From Bryobacterales bacterium (lineage in GTDB: Bacteria > Acidobacteriota > Terriglobia > Bryobacterales > Bryobacteraceae), in contig JADZGD010000036.1 of the NCBI GenBank assembly GCA_020854055.1, positions 92,966 to 156,965 of the forward strand: a stretch of 64,000 nt of DNA, written 5' to 3'. How positions within the stretch are numbered: the first letter of the stretch is position 1; every line of letters begins with the position of its first letter. A program made the translations under genes and the position numbers. The notes below the pieces were generated by a model. That model worked only from the letters and a program-made list of their open reading frames with translations. It ran no database searches and had not been told where the DNA came from. Of this stretch, positions 46,022 through 55,653 are shown piece by piece.

Positions 46022-46990
46022 CTAGTCGTAAAAATTCCGCGCCCATGCATGTTTCTTCAGCCGCTGCTGCACAGGCTCGGGAAGGGGACCCAGATCGGAG
46101 ACCGATGTGCTGCTCTCAACGCTGGTAGTCTTTCGCATGCCGGGAATCACCGTCGATACCGCTGGCGCGGACAGGCAGTATCGCAAAGCCTTTTCCGGCA
46201 AATTACCCGGGACGCTGGCCAGGTCCCGCTCCAGGGCGGCGACACGCTCGATAATCTGCCGCTTGCGGTCTCCGCGGAAGTAGCCGGCCCGGAAATCGCC
46301 GGGAGCAAATTCGGTTTGTTCGGTGATTGAGCCGGTGAGGCCGCCCTCATCCAGCGGCACGCGCGCCAGCACGCCAATATTCTTTTCAACGCACAGTGGA
46401 AACAGATGGTCCTCGGGCGACTGGTCGAAAATGTTGTAAATCACCTGGACCGTGTCGATCACTCCCGTGTCGATGATCCCGATGGCCGTATCGGGCTGGT
46501 GGTCGTTGATCGAGATGCCGACAAAGCGAGCCTTGCCCTGTGTCTTGATGTCTTCGAGCGCGCGCCGCCACTCCTCGCGCTTGATCCAATCCGGGCTCCA
46601 GACATGCAACTGTTGCAGGTCGATGGTTTCCACGTTCAGATGCCGGAGACTCCGCTCGGTCGAAGCCATAACGTAATCGTACGGGTAGACTTCCTCGATC
46701 CCGATGCCCAACTGCGCCGGCCAAAGCTGGTTTTTCGGCGGAACCTTGGTGGCAATGTAGACCTGCCGCCCGCTCTCCTTCGTGATGCGGCCCACCAGCG
46801 TCTCGCTGTGGCCGTCTCCGTATGCGAGCGCCGTATCGATAAAATTCACTCCGAGTTCGATTGCCCGGCGCAGCGCCTTTACAGAATCGCTGTCCTGGCT
46901 GTCTTTCCACAGCGCGCCGCCGATACCCCACGCTCCGAATCCGATCTCACTCACTTCCAAATTGGTCCTGCCGAGTTTACGATAGCGCAT
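46022..46990 (-). CDS. Aldo/keto reductase
   Basis: 322 residues, a TIM-barrel NADPH oxidoreductase. The catalytic Asp/Tyr/Lys/His set is visible in FIDTALAYGDGHSE, YIATKVPPKN and LQQLHVWSPDW. The C-terminal part has PGMRKTTSVESSTSVSDL, matching the NADPH-binding and helix region. The subfamily resembles the YghZ/general stress group; the substrate is unknown. It is transcribed alone, and a -10 lies 6 nt before its ATG. Confidence 0.9.
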   Translation of the reverse strand: MRYRKLGRTNLEVSEIGFGAWGIGGALWKDSQDSDSVKALRRAIELGVNFIDTALAYGDGHSETLVGRITKESGRQVYIATKVPPKNQLWPAQLGIGIEEVYPYDYVMASTERSLRHLNVETIDLQQLHVWSPDWIKREEWRRALEDIKTQGKARFVGISINDHQPDTAIGIIDTGVIDTVQVIYNIFDQSPEDHLFPLCVEKNIGVLARVPLDEGGLTGSITEQTEFAPGDFRAGYFRGDRKRQIIERVAALERDLASVPGNLPEKALRYCLSAPAVSTVIPGMRKTTSVESSTSVSDLGPLPEPVQQRLKKHAWARNFYD

Positions 46991-46996
46991 GGACCC

Positions 46997-47002
46997 ATTA
47001 TG
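46997..47002 (-). promoter_or_regulatory. -10 directly before the aldo/keto reductase
   Basis: On the minus strand CATAAT (five of six) is separated from the ATG at 46990 by only six bases (GGGTCC), which predicts a leaderless mRNA. No ribosome site is seen. Confidence 0.5.
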
Positions 47003-47083
47003 AGAGGTTTAGACCCTCGTGCGGCGCATCGAGGCGCCGCGCGATGTAACCGGCCCCCGTTTGGCCGAATCCAATTCGCAGCC

Positions 47084-47854
47084 ATGCTTCGCGCGCTGCT
47101 GGTGCTGCTCCTTGCCGCTACCGCCACCTACGGGGCGGCATTCCGCTTGTATTTGAAAGACGGCAGCTATCAGACAGCCCGCGAGTACAAGGTGGAAGGC
47201 GACCGCGTGCGCTATTACTCCACCGAGCGGGGCGAGTGGGAAGAGATTCCGGTTGCCCTGACCGACCTGAAGAAGACCGAAGACGAACTCCGCCAGCGGG
47301 CCGAAGCCGCCAAGGCCGAAGCGGCCGCTCAGGACGCCGAGGAAAAGGTGGAGCGCTCCCTGCGCCGGGAGGTGGAGAGTATTCCCCGGGAAGATGGCGT
47401 CTACGCCCTCGATGGCAAACAGATCAGAACCTTCAAGCCGGCTGAATCGAAAGTGGCTACCAACAAGCGGCGGTCCGTGCTGAAAATCCTCAGCCCGCTT
47501 CCGGTGGTCACCGGCAAGGCAACTCTGGAAATCGATGGCGCCCGTTCGGCGAACGTGGTCACCAAGAGCCGCCCGGAATTCTGGGTGCGCATCTCCACCG
47601 ACGACTACGCCGGCATCGCCAGGCTCTCCGAACGTAACGGCAACCGGGTGGTGGAGAAGATCACCACGATCCCGGTAACCAAGGAGATCGTTGAAGAGCC
47701 CGACATTGTCGAGGTGTTTCGCAAACAGTACGATGACACGCTTTACAAGATCTGGCCAATCACGCCGCTTGAACCGGGCGAGTATGCGGTGATTCGGTTC
47801 ACGCAGGGAAAACTGAACATGCAGGTCTGGGATTTTGCCTACCGGCCGAACTGA
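47084..47854 (+). CDS. Secreted protein of unknown function
   Basis: 256 residues from the ATG at 47084; the frame remains open far upstream but has no support there. A signal peptide (MLRALLVLLLAATATYGA) precedes a beta-strand segment (RLYLKDGSYQTAREYKVEGD, then RVRYYSTERGEWEEIPVALT). An alpha-helical Ala/Glu-rich coiled coil (about 65-105) and a C-terminal beta domain that ends VIRFTQGKLNMQVWDF follow. I recall this opening from other acidobacterial proteins of unknown role. Its last 16 bases overlap the end of the convergent GT4 gene. Confidence 0.68.
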   Translation: MLRALLVLLLAATATYGAAFRLYLKDGSYQTAREYKVEGDRVRYYSTERGEWEEIPVALTDLKKTEDELRQRAEAAKAEAAAQDAEEKVERSLRREVESIPREDGVYALDGKQIRTFKPAESKVATNKRRSVLKILSPLPVVTGKATLEIDGARSANVVTKSRPEFWVRISTDDYAGIARLSERNGNRVVEKITTIPVTKEIVEEPDIVEVFRKQYDDTLYKIWPITPLEPGEYAVIRFTQGKLNMQVWDFAYRPN

Positions 47855-48963
47855 CCGGCAACCCGTTCGAAGAACTCAAGCGATTCCCGCGCTGCTCTGT
47901 GCCATCGGAAGCGCCCGGCGCGGGCGTGGGCCGCTTCGGCGAGTTCCATCCGCAACGAGGGCGAAGTCAGTAGCCGCCTGAGCGCATTCCCAAGTTGATC
48001 CACGCTGCGCGGATCGACGGTTAGGGCGGCATCCCCAGCCACTTCGGGCAGCGAGGAAACGTTGGATGTCACACACGCCACGCCGCTGGCCATCGCCTCG
48101 GCCAGGGGAAATCCAAAGCCTTCATAAAGCGAGGGATACACAAATACGCCGGAGCCGGCCAGCAGGCCAGGAAGGTGCTCTTCAGCCACATAGCCCAGGT
48201 AGCGGACGTCCGTGCCGCAGGCGCGAAGCCGCGCCAGCGTCGTGGTGTTTTGCCAGCCGCGTGGACCGCATACCACCAGTTGGTACTCGTGCCGGATGTC
48301 CCCGGCCAGGCCAAGGTAGGCATCAAGCAGGCGGTCCAGGTTCTTTCGCGGCTCGATGGTGCCGAGCGCCAGAACGTAGGACCGGTCGAGTCCGAGCAGA
48401 GTCCGAACCCGCTGGACATCGGCGGCAGTGGTGGTGAAGAAGGACTCGGCGATACCGGGGTAGATCACCTGAATCTTCTCGGGCTGGATGCCGAGTACCC
48501 GGATGGCGTCCTGGCGGCTGCTTTCGGAAACGGCGATGAGACCGTCGGCGCGCTGAAGGATCATGCGGGCGAAGGTATGGTCGGCGCGGATGTTGGCGGT
48601 TGTGTGAAGTTCCGGGGTCAGCCAGCAGGTCAGGTCGTGTACTGTGGCGGTGAGGCGCGCGCGGCGGGGCGCCACCCGGATCTGGTTGGAGGCATGGAAG
48701 ATATCGAAGCCGCGGCAGGCCAGATCGAGCAGCGGGCCCATGCCGTGGTTAATGGCGTGAACCAGGGCGATTCGCGCATAGGTAGCGGCGGACGCCAACG
48801 ATGACCGTTCATGATCGAGCCGGGAAACCGGATCGATAAACGGAAATGTGGCGAGCCGGTTCAGCCCCTCCTGCGCGCGCATGGCGTTGATCCAGTGATA
48901 GGTGTAACTCTTGACCCCCGCGCTTCGCAGCAGCAGAACCGTTGCATCAACCAACAGCCGCAT
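47839..48963 (-). CDS. Glycosyltransferase family 4
   Basis: 374 residues, GT-B fold. The donor-binding half shows GTIEPRKNLDRLLDAYLGL and the E-x7-E motif in SLYEGFGFPLAEAMASGV, followed by TSNVSSLPEVAGDAAL. No signal peptide or membrane helix is present, so it acts on the inner face of the membrane. It follows the GT39-like gene with a one-base gap, so the two are very likely co-translated. A role in building an envelope polysaccharide or glycolipid is inferred. Confidence 0.88.
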   Translation of the reverse strand: MRLLVDATVLLLRSAGVKSYTYHWINAMRAQEGLNRLATFPFIDPVSRLDHERSSLASAATYARIALVHAINHGMGPLLDLACRGFDIFHASNQIRVAPRRARLTATVHDLTCWLTPELHTTANIRADHTFARMILQRADGLIAVSESSRQDAIRVLGIQPEKIQVIYPGIAESFFTTTAADVQRVRTLLGLDRSYVLALGTIEPRKNLDRLLDAYLGLAGDIRHEYQLVVCGPRGWQNTTTLARLRACGTDVRYLGYVAEEHLPGLLAGSGVFVYPSLYEGFGFPLAEAMASGVACVTSNVSSLPEVAGDAALTVDPRSVDQLGNALRRLLTSPSLRMELAEAAHARAGRFRWHRAARESLEFFERVAGQFGR

Positions 48964-48964
48964 T

Positions 48965-50773
48965 TCAGGTATGGTTCACCAGCAGGTATTTTCCTCCGCT
49001 CTCCGCCACCACATGCAGTGCCTGGCGGCCAACCAGCCCGGCAATGCGCCCAAGCGAGGGTTTCTCCACCAGTAGATAGTATCGCGCCGTACTATTCCAG
49101 AGCGCCGGAAATTGGCCGTCGGCCAAAAAGACGCGCGGCGCATCGGGAGCATTGGAGCCGTATTCGAGATTGTTGACCCGGCCGTTCAGTAGCAGGGCGC
49201 GCGTGTTCGCATAGAAAAAGACAGAGGAAAAAGTATAGTATTGATCGTCAACGATCAGCGTCCCCTTGGGTGAGCGAAGTAGCGCCTCGGCCAGGGGGCG
49301 CGATGAGAGATATGGATCGAAGACAACCATCGCCAGCCGCGCGGAGTGAACGAAGAGCACCATCATGATGGCCAGGCTGAACAGCGCCTTTGATCCACGC
49401 AGCAACCAACTTCCAGCGGCGCCAACGGTGAAAGCCAGGGCAGCCAGCAGCAACGGAGCCCGCAGATAGGCGAACGAGGCCAGCGTCAGATCGCCCATGT
49501 GGCCGAGCGACAGTGTGTACGCCTCCGGATGCTGGGTGAGGGCCGTGGAGATATCTCCGGGACTAGGCAAGTTGCGTACGTTGAACCAGATGGCTCCGCA
49601 AGCTACCGCCGCCAGAGCGGCTATCGTGCCCGCCAGCCGTAATCCGGCACGAACCCCCGGTCCGGAAGCGATCGCACAGCCTAGCAGGATCGCCAGAGCG
49701 GGATAGCACGGCATCGAGTAGTACTCCTGGGTGGTGGAAAACGTGAAGAAGATCAAGACGAATGCCACCCAGATGAGCGCCATCTGGCGGGTGCGCCCGG
49801 CCCGGTCCTTGGGACGAAACGAGAGCTTCACCAGCGAGCCGAGAAAAAGACTCCAGGGGAACAGCCACAGAAGATGAAACAGCCAAAAGTAGACACGCGG
49901 CACGGTGTTGTAGTCCCGCGGATAGCGCATGTTGAGGAAGCGGAAGACATGCTCGTTGAAGAAATAGAACCAGAAAAAGCCGCGATAATGGCCGGGTCCG
50001 CTCTTCATGGTGAAGTCGAAGTACGGAGGATTGCGGAGGGTCGCCAGAATGTGCCACGGGGCGGCAATCGCCAGCACGATCAGTAGGCCCGAGACCGGAC
50101 GCAACCGCTTCCAGGTGGCGCGGTCGAACAGACGGCGGTTCACCGCCAGGTAAATCAGCGCAGAGCCTACCGGGAACACGGCCGCGATAAGACCCTTGAG
50201 CAACAAGCCGGTGGCGATGCTGGCGGCCAGCACCGCCGCCCACAGGCGCGGGCGAGCCTCGCCGTCATCCAACACGCGGAGGAAGGACCACATTGCCAGC
50301 GTGATCGTGAGCGTCAGCACTACGTCCGGAATGAGAATTCGCGTAAACAGGAACAGCCCGGCACAGGTTGCCAGTACGATGCCTGCCCACAGGCCTGCTT
50401 GTGGTGAGAACGCCCAGCGGCCGAATCGGAAGACCACCCAGCAGAGCAGAATTGTAGAGAGTGCCAGGGGAATGCGGGCCGCCCAGTCGTGAACGCCGAA
50501 TATCATGTAGGAGACGGCGATCATCCAGTACTTGAGCGGAGACTTCTCCAGGTACTTCACGCCATCCAGGCGGGCCGTAACCCAATCGCCGGAATCGAGC
50601 ATGTTGCGGGCGATCTGGGCCTGCACCGCATCCACGTCATCCATCAGGGAAGGCGGGCTGATGGCGCAGCCGAGGAAGATCAGCGCGCTGATAAGGATTA
50701 CGATTATGTCGCCGAGGAAGCGGCGTACGCCGCACGGCGCGCCGCGACTGGAGCCGCGCTCTGAATGTTCCAT
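48965..50773 (-). CDS. Membrane glycosyltransferase, GT39/ArnT-like
   Basis: About 602 residues using the ATG at 50773. An ATG at 50809 adds 12 residues, but the -10-like TATCAT at 50817-50812 would place a transcription start just past it. About 11-12 membrane helices are predicted. The first periplasmic loop has LMDDVDAVQAQIARNMLDSG, then GDWVTARLDGVKYLEKSPLK, the acidic signature of ArnT/PMT enzymes that use polyprenyl-phosphate sugars. A soluble C-terminal part of about 120 residues follows. The start lies inside asnB on the same strand, and the gene is followed with a one-base gap by the GT4 gene. Confidence 0.83.
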   Translation of the reverse strand: MEHSERGSSRGAPCGVRRFLGDIIVILISALIFLGCAISPPSLMDDVDAVQAQIARNMLDSGDWVTARLDGVKYLEKSPLKYWMIAVSYMIFGVHDWAARIPLALSTILLCWVVFRFGRWAFSPQAGLWAGIVLATCAGLFLFTRILIPDVVLTLTITLAMWSFLRVLDDGEARPRLWAAVLAASIATGLLLKGLIAAVFPVGSALIYLAVNRRLFDRATWKRLRPVSGLLIVLAIAAPWHILATLRNPPYFDFTMKSGPGHYRGFFWFYFFNEHVFRFLNMRYPRDYNTVPRVYFWLFHLLWLFPWSLFLGSLVKLSFRPKDRAGRTRQMALIWVAFVLIFFTFSTTQEYYSMPCYPALAILLGCAIASGPGVRAGLRLAGTIAALAAVACGAIWFNVRNLPSPGDISTALTQHPEAYTLSLGHMGDLTLASFAYLRAPLLLAALAFTVGAAGSWLLRGSKALFSLAIMMVLFVHSARLAMVVFDPYLSSRPLAEALLRSPKGTLIVDDQYYTFSSVFFYANTRALLLNGRVNNLEYGSNAPDAPRVFLADGQFPALWNSTARYYLLVEKPSLGRIAGLVGRQALHVVAESGGKYLLVNHT

Positions 50774-52611
50774 TGCTTCATCCAGAGAAGCAGAATCAGC
50801 AAACCCCATAGATGATACCCGAGGTTAGCATGGCGCTCCAGATGAAGGCCAACCGCGGACCGCACGCTCTCCCAGCGGAAAACACCCGTCGCCTCCACGG
50901 TTTCGCGGTTCAGCGTGTCCAGCAGCATCGGCCGGAGAACCCCCCGCAGCCATTCATGCGCGGGGATATCGAAGCCTTCCTTCTTCCGCCTGAGAATGGG
51001 AGCCGGAAGTTTGTCGCCCATCAACTCGCGAAGCACGAACTTCAACCGGGATCCGCGGCGCTTCAGGTGCTCCGGAAGCCGGGCCGCGAACTCGACGATG
51101 CGGTGATCGAGAAAAGCCGGCCGGACCTCGAGCGAGTGGGCCATGCTCATCCGGTCGCACTTGTTCAAGATGTCGTCCTGCAGGTAGTAAAGCTGATCGA
51201 AGTGCAGGAAACGGTTGAGCGGGCCCAGGCTGGGGTCGAACGATTGGGGTGGGAAGGGCCGGCGGGCCGCCGGGTGCAGCAGGGCGTCCTTGTCCGCCGC
51301 CGAGAAGGTGCCATTCCAGAAAACGTGAGCCTCCTGTTCGCCGAGCAGCGAGCCCGCGAGGAAGCGCTTCAGCTTGTACTCCAGGCTGATCTTGTCGTCG
51401 GAAACCGGCCAGTAGCCCAGTGCCGCCAGCATCGCGCGGCGAACCGCCGCCGGCACCCGCCTGGCCAGGCGGGCGTAATGGTCGGCAAGATAGGTATTGT
51501 AGCCGGCAAACAACTCGTCCGCTCCCTCGCCGCTGAGTGCCACTGTGACGTGACGCCGGGTCATCTCGGACAGAAACCAGACGGGTACCGCGCCGGCGTC
51601 GGCGCTGGGTTCATCGGCGTGAAAAACAATGCGTTCGATGACCGACGGCAGGTCGAGTTCGGGGCTCAGGTCTAATTCGTGGTGGTCCGTGCCGTAGCGG
51701 GCGGCCACTTCACGAAAGTAACGGCTTTCATCGAACGACCTGCCGCGGAACGAGACTGAAAACGTTTTCAACGGATGGCCGGACTGCTCGGCGGCATAGT
51801 GCAGGATCGTGGAGGAATCGAGGCCGCCGCTGCTCCAGAGTCCGAGTGGCACGTCGGAAACCAGGTGCTCCCGCACCGACTCCCGTATCAGGCTGTCCAA
51901 CTCTTCTTTCGCTGAATCGAGGGTATAGGCCGGGTCGGGCTGGAACTGGAGCGTCCAATAAGCCTGCTGGCGAATCTTACCCATCCGCCATTCCAGCCAG
52001 TGGCCGGCGGGCAGTTTGCGGATACCCTCCACCAGTGTGTACGGGGAGGGGACGAAATTGCGGGTGAGGTAGAAACCGAGCGCGTTGAGATCGAGCCTGC
52101 GCTCGATTGCCGGGTGCTCAAACAACAGCTTCAATTCGGAGCCGAAGCAGAGATCATGACCCGCCAGATGAAGATAGAGCGGCTTGATTCCCATTCGGTC
52201 TCGAACCAGCACCAGCCGCCGTTCCGACTCGGTCCAGATGGCTGCCGCGAACATTCCGCGCAACCGCCGGAAGCAATCGGTATCCCACTGGAGAAAGGCA
52301 CGAAGCACCACTTCGGTATCACAATGGGAGTGGAACCGCTGCCCCAGATGCTCCAGTTCCCGTCGGAGTTCGGAGTGATTGTAGATCTCCCCGTTGAAGA
52401 CGATGACCGTGTCGCGGTCATCACTGTAGATCGGCTGGTCACCGCCGTCCGGGTCGATGACGTCGAGCCGCACGGCAGCCAGCGCGACCCACTCCGATAG
52501 GTGAGTCTGTTGCTGGTCGGGTCCGCGATGGCTCATCGCGGCCGCACAATTATCAATCCGGCCGAGGCCACTGCCATGCCTGGCTCGGGTAAAACCACCA
52601 ATTCCACACAC
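50704..52611 (-). CDS. asnB: Glutamine-dependent asparagine synthase-type amidotransferase
   Basis: 635 residues, GTG start. The second residue is the N-terminal nucleophile cysteine (MCGIGGFTRARHGSGLG), so the start is certain. The glutamine amidotransferase domain (about 1-200) has SHRGPDQQQT and VVIFNGEIYNHSELRREL-like features. The synthetase domain has the PP-loop LGLWSSGGLDSSTILHYA and the ALSGEGADELFAGYNTY segment. In polysaccharide clusters such proteins often amidate sugars or peptides rather than make asparagine. The C-terminus is extended by about 20 residues that overlap the next gene by 70-106 nt. Confidence 0.9.
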   Translation of the reverse strand: MCGIGGFTRARHGSGLGRIDNCAAAMSHRGPDQQQTHLSEWVALAAVRLDVIDPDGGDQPIYSDDRDTVIVFNGEIYNHSELRRELEHLGQRFHSHCDTEVVLRAFLQWDTDCFRRLRGMFAAAIWTESERRLVLVRDRMGIKPLYLHLAGHDLCFGSELKLLFEHPAIERRLDLNALGFYLTRNFVPSPYTLVEGIRKLPAGHWLEWRMGKIRQQAYWTLQFQPDPAYTLDSAKEELDSLIRESVREHLVSDVPLGLWSSGGLDSSTILHYAAEQSGHPLKTFSVSFRGRSFDESRYFREVAARYGTDHHELDLSPELDLPSVIERIVFHADEPSADAGAVPVWFLSEMTRRHVTVALSGEGADELFAGYNTYLADHYARLARRVPAAVRRAMLAALGYWPVSDDKISLEYKLKRFLAGSLLGEQEAHVFWNGTFSAADKDALLHPAARRPFPPQSFDPSLGPLNRFLHFDQLYYLQDDILNKCDRMSMAHSLEVRPAFLDHRIVEFAARLPEHLKRRGSRLKFVLRELMGDKLPAPILRRKKEGFDIPAHEWLRGVLRPMLLDTLNRETVEATGVFRWESVRSAVGLHLERHANLGYHLWGLLILLLWMKQWNIQSAAPVAARRAAYAASSAT

Positions 52612-52829
52612 TCAAGCTACTCCCCGTTATCTCCCGTTAGAGAGTTTTTTCACCCGGATCGAACAGATGGTGCGACTATACCACAGACGCCGCTCGTTTT
52701 TTCCGTCTTCTTGGCCGGTTCGGCGGATTAGCGGGGCATCCGAAGGCGCTATCTTTCGGCTTGCCGTTTTTTGAAAAATGAGGCGACCGCAGGCCGGTGG
52801 TTTGCGTCTTATGCCATAGGAAGTGCCAG

Positions 52830-53012
52830 ATGAGCGTGTTCAATAATTGTGCGACCAGCTTTCGGATCGTTGGTACGTGCGATGTGTGTGGAGCCGTGGC
52901 GAAACCGACGCATATGCCGTTGGAAATACACGGCTTTTATTGTGCGATCCATTGTCCGGTCTGCGCCGGAAAAACGATGCGGACCGCTGAGGAGAAACGC
53001 GCGGCCGCCTGA
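52830..53012 (+). CDS. Small zinc-ribbon protein
   Basis: 60 residues from the ATG at 52830, supported by AGGAAG six bases upstream. Two Cys pairs (CDVC and CPVC), with a lone Cys/His in FYCAIHC, are spaced like a zinc ribbon, and the C-terminal tail is basic. No family is recognised. The cysteine pattern and clean ribosome site argue that it is real. It is divergent from asnB. Confidence 0.55.
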   Translation: MSVFNNCATSFRIVGTCDVCGAVAKPTHMPLEIHGFYCAIHCPVCAGKTMRTAEEKRAAA

Positions 53013-53025
53013 TTGTGGCTGCCGG

Positions 53026-53211
53026 TCAGACGTCGAATCGGCGTCGGGACCGCATTCTCCGCGGCACTCGAACCAACTCCTCCATCTCGCGGGCGGAGTG
53101 GTTGCCGGCACCGCCGCGCTGCTGGGATGGGTCTCGTAAAGCTTCAGCCAGCCTCACCAGATCCAACTGAACTCGCAGTTCCCGCTCAATTTCCGCAGAT
53201 GGCTTCGACAT
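53026..53211 (-). CDS. Possible small basic protein
   Basis: 61 residues, rich in Arg, Glu and Leu (ELRVQLDLVRLAEALRDPSQ), one amphipathic helix and a basic tail. There is no recognised family or Shine-Dalgarno site. A GATAAA sits 8 nt before the ATG, the same spacing as the presumed leaderless genes. It could be a chance open frame. Confidence 0.3.
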   Translation of the reverse strand: MSKPSAEIERELRVQLDLVRLAEALRDPSQQRGGAGNHSAREMEELVRVPRRMRSRRRFDV

Positions 53212-53706
53212 ACAACTCTTTTATCGGGCGTCGAACGTAAACGCTATAGATGGCCGCTATCGGAAAGGTACTAGTGGGGGCAGACAGAGCGTAATCAGCA
53301 TTGTACCGGAGGAAAACTCCACGCCCGCCGGGGCGGTGGAGCTTGATGCGGCTCAAGGAACCTGGTTGGGAGGGGAGTGAGGGAGGAGTCTGGCAGATAG
53401 TGTCGGGCTGGTTCCGTCAGCGGGTTCGAAAGCAGATCAACCTTTCGTTCCTTGAGCCTTCACCAATCTCATTACGGACTCTTATCAAGCAAGCCCGGTG
53501 CCAAACTCAGAAACGCCGATTTGTATGGCAAATTAGGGGTTCGGCCGGTACCTCGTTCATCAGGCCGGAATTTCTTTCCGCTCCGGTACCCGAGACCGTG
53601 CAAAAAAGGAACGCGGTACCATTCTGGAACGCCTGCCGGACGGCAAAAAGATGGCCGGAGCCAAGACTGTGGCGGCCAGCCCGTTTGGGCCGCGGCGTGA
53701 GTACGG
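53212..53706. other. Intergenic region with no supported gene
   Basis: 495 bases between the small basic ORF and the tolC stop. Open frames on the plus strand continue antisense into tolC, carry no motif or ribosome site, and I reject them. I see no RNA gene, terminator with a T run, or repeat. A degraded gene cannot be excluded. Confidence 0.45.
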
Positions 53707-55653
53707 TTACTTGGCGGTGTCAGGCGAAACCGGCGGCAAAGTGGCGGGTGGCCGATTCACAACGCCCCGCGTTGCCTCGCCGATATCCACGTGGTTGGCG
53801 CCAAGCGTCTGGCCGGTGGAGCGGTCGAGTTCCACGCGCGCCCGGCTGTAATTGCTCAACGCGGCAACTTCGGTCGATTGTGCCGCCGTCAGGTCACGCT
53901 GCGTCTGAATCACCAGGTAGATGGTGGATGCGCCAAGCTCGTATTTTTTCCGTTCGGCGTCATAGGTCTGTTCGGCCAGAACGCGGTTCTTCACCGCTGC
54001 CTGATAACGGGCCCGGGCCTGCTGCACGGCAATCATCGCGTTTTGAACCTCCACCCGGATCTGGTTGATCAGCCGCTGCTGGTTCAACTGCTGCTGCCGC
54101 AAGCCCAGTTCGGAGCTGAGCACATCGGCCTGCGCGGCCCGGTTGCGCAGCGGAATGCTCAGTTGCACCCCAAGCGAGTAGTCAGGAAAATTCCGGCGGA
54201 AGATCTGTCCGAGGGCCGTGCCGAATCCGCCGATGAAATACTTGTCCACCGCCGCGGGATCCCGAAAACCGCTGCCCGCGGGCGGGGGCAGGGTGTTGAC
54301 CTGCCCCGCCAATGCATTGTTGGTGAGCGTTGCGAAGGCATTCAGCGAGGGCAAAAGCGCATTCTTACTGGCCTTGAGGTTGATCTGTGAGTTGGTAATC
54401 GCCAAACGGTTCTGTTCCACTTCCGGCCGGGCGCGCAACGCCAGATCCATCTGATCCTGAACCGGCTGCACCGCTTCCATGTCCGGCACCCGAATCTGGT
54501 CCGTCGGGATGATGTGTGCCGCGGCCACGGCCGGATTCGCAACACCCGTCCGGCTCAGTGCGTTCTTGATGATCGTCTCCTGCTCGAGCACGTTGGTTTG
54601 TGAGACGGTGAGGTCCTGTTGGCTCGATGCCACCTGAGCTTCCGCGCGGACAACCTCGATTGGCGCCAGAGTTCCGATCTCCACCTGCTTCTTGTTGTCG
54701 TTGTATAGCTTATCGGCCAGGGCGAGCGCCTGTTCCTTCACCCGGACATCCTCCCGGTAGCTGACCAGGTCCCAGTAAAGATCGATGATCGAGGAGACGG
54801 TGGTAATCAACTGCTGTTTGAACACCAGGTCGGAAACCTCGATGTTGTTCCTGGCGATCGTGATGAATCGTCCGTTCAGCGCCTTGCCGAAACCCTGTAA
54901 CAACGGCTGGCTCAGTGTCAGCGAGAGCGCCGACGAAGTGGACGGGTTGAAATCGTAGCGGCCTGAATTGGTTCGCGCCAGCCGGTTGGACATGCTGAGG
55001 GTGGCGGTGGCTCCGGTAATGAAGCCCTGCGAGAGTTGGGCGTTGTACACCGAGTTCTGGGTCACCAGGGCCGTGGTGCCCACCAGGAACGGGTTGACCT
55101 GCGGCGAGGTCAGGTGGCCCCAGTTGATCGTGCCCGATATCACCGGATCCAGGCTCGGTGGGGCTGCGCCGCTACTGCCGACCGAGAAGCTGCTGGCATT
55201 GGACGCCGAAGTGCCCGTATTACCCGTACCGGTGGCCGTGCCTGTGGCGAGCGCGCTCGCCGTTGAGCCACCGGCGCTCAACCCGGTGGCGCTCGAAGCA
55301 CCCTGGGTCACGCTGGTGCTCACCGAGCGGGCTACGCTGCCGGCCTTGGCCCGCAACAGTTCGGCCTGTGCGATGTGTGGGCCGTACCGCTGGATTTCGA
55401 TATCCAGATTATTTTCCAGCGCCAGCGCGATCGCGTCCTGGAGCGACAAATAGATATTGCCCGCCCGCATCAGCGCCTCCAGACGTCCCGTATTGCTAAC
55501 GTTGATTGGCGGTACTACTTTTGCTTGATAGATCGATAGCGGACCGTGGAGTTGCCCGATCCGGATCTCGCTGCCGGCCGACTGCGCGGACACGGGCATA
55601 ACGGTAATCAATATCGCCAAAAAAGCGGCGAACCAGGATTGTAGATTCTTCAT
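53707..55653 (-). CDS. TolC-family outer membrane efflux protein
   Basis: 648 residues from the ATG at 55653, with GAGGAA nine bases upstream. An earlier in-frame ATG would not give a signal peptide. The signal peptide is MKNLQSWFAAFLAILITVMP. Two OEP repeats (about 90-350 and 380-630) carry coiled-coil segments such as QDAIALALENNLDIEIQRYG and TYDAERKKYELGASTIYLVI. A long Ser/Thr/Gly/Ala-rich insertion (about 120-190) is unusual for the family. It is predicted to form the outer-membrane channel for the MacA/MacB-like pump encoded upstream, and is separated from the permease by 204 nt with hairpins, so it may also be controlled on its own. Confidence 0.9.
   Translation of the reverse strand: MKNLQSWFAAFLAILITVMPVSAQSAGSEIRIGQLHGPLSIYQAKVVPPINVSNTGRLEALMRAGNIYLSLQDAIALALENNLDIEIQRYGPHIAQAELLRAKAGSVARSVSTSVTQGASSATGLSAGGSTASALATGTATGTGNTGTSASNASSFSVGSSGAAPPSLDPVISGTINWGHLTSPQVNPFLVGTTALVTQNSVYNAQLSQGFITGATATLSMSNRLARTNSGRYDFNPSTSSALSLTLSQPLLQGFGKALNGRFITIARNNIEVSDLVFKQQLITTVSSIIDLYWDLVSYREDVRVKEQALALADKLYNDNKKQVEIGTLAPIEVVRAEAQVASSQQDLTVSQTNVLEQETIIKNALSRTGVANPAVAAAHIIPTDQIRVPDMEAVQPVQDQMDLALRARPEVEQNRLAITNSQINLKASKNALLPSLNAFATLTNNALAGQVNTLPPPAGSGFRDPAAVDKYFIGGFGTALGQIFRRNFPDYSLGVQLSIPLRNRAAQADVLSSELGLRQQQLNQQRLINQIRVEVQNAMIAVQQARARYQAAVKNRVLAEQTYDAERKKYELGASTIYLVIQTQRDLTAAQSTEVAALSNYSRARVELDRSTGQTLGANHVDIGEATRGVVNRPPATLPPVSPDTAK

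Noticed and set aside
53301..54068. A 255-codon plus-strand ORF running into tolC antisense
   Set aside because: It is low in recognisable structure, rich in Arg and Pro as expected of a shadow frame, has no ribosome site, and half of it is antisense to a clear gene.
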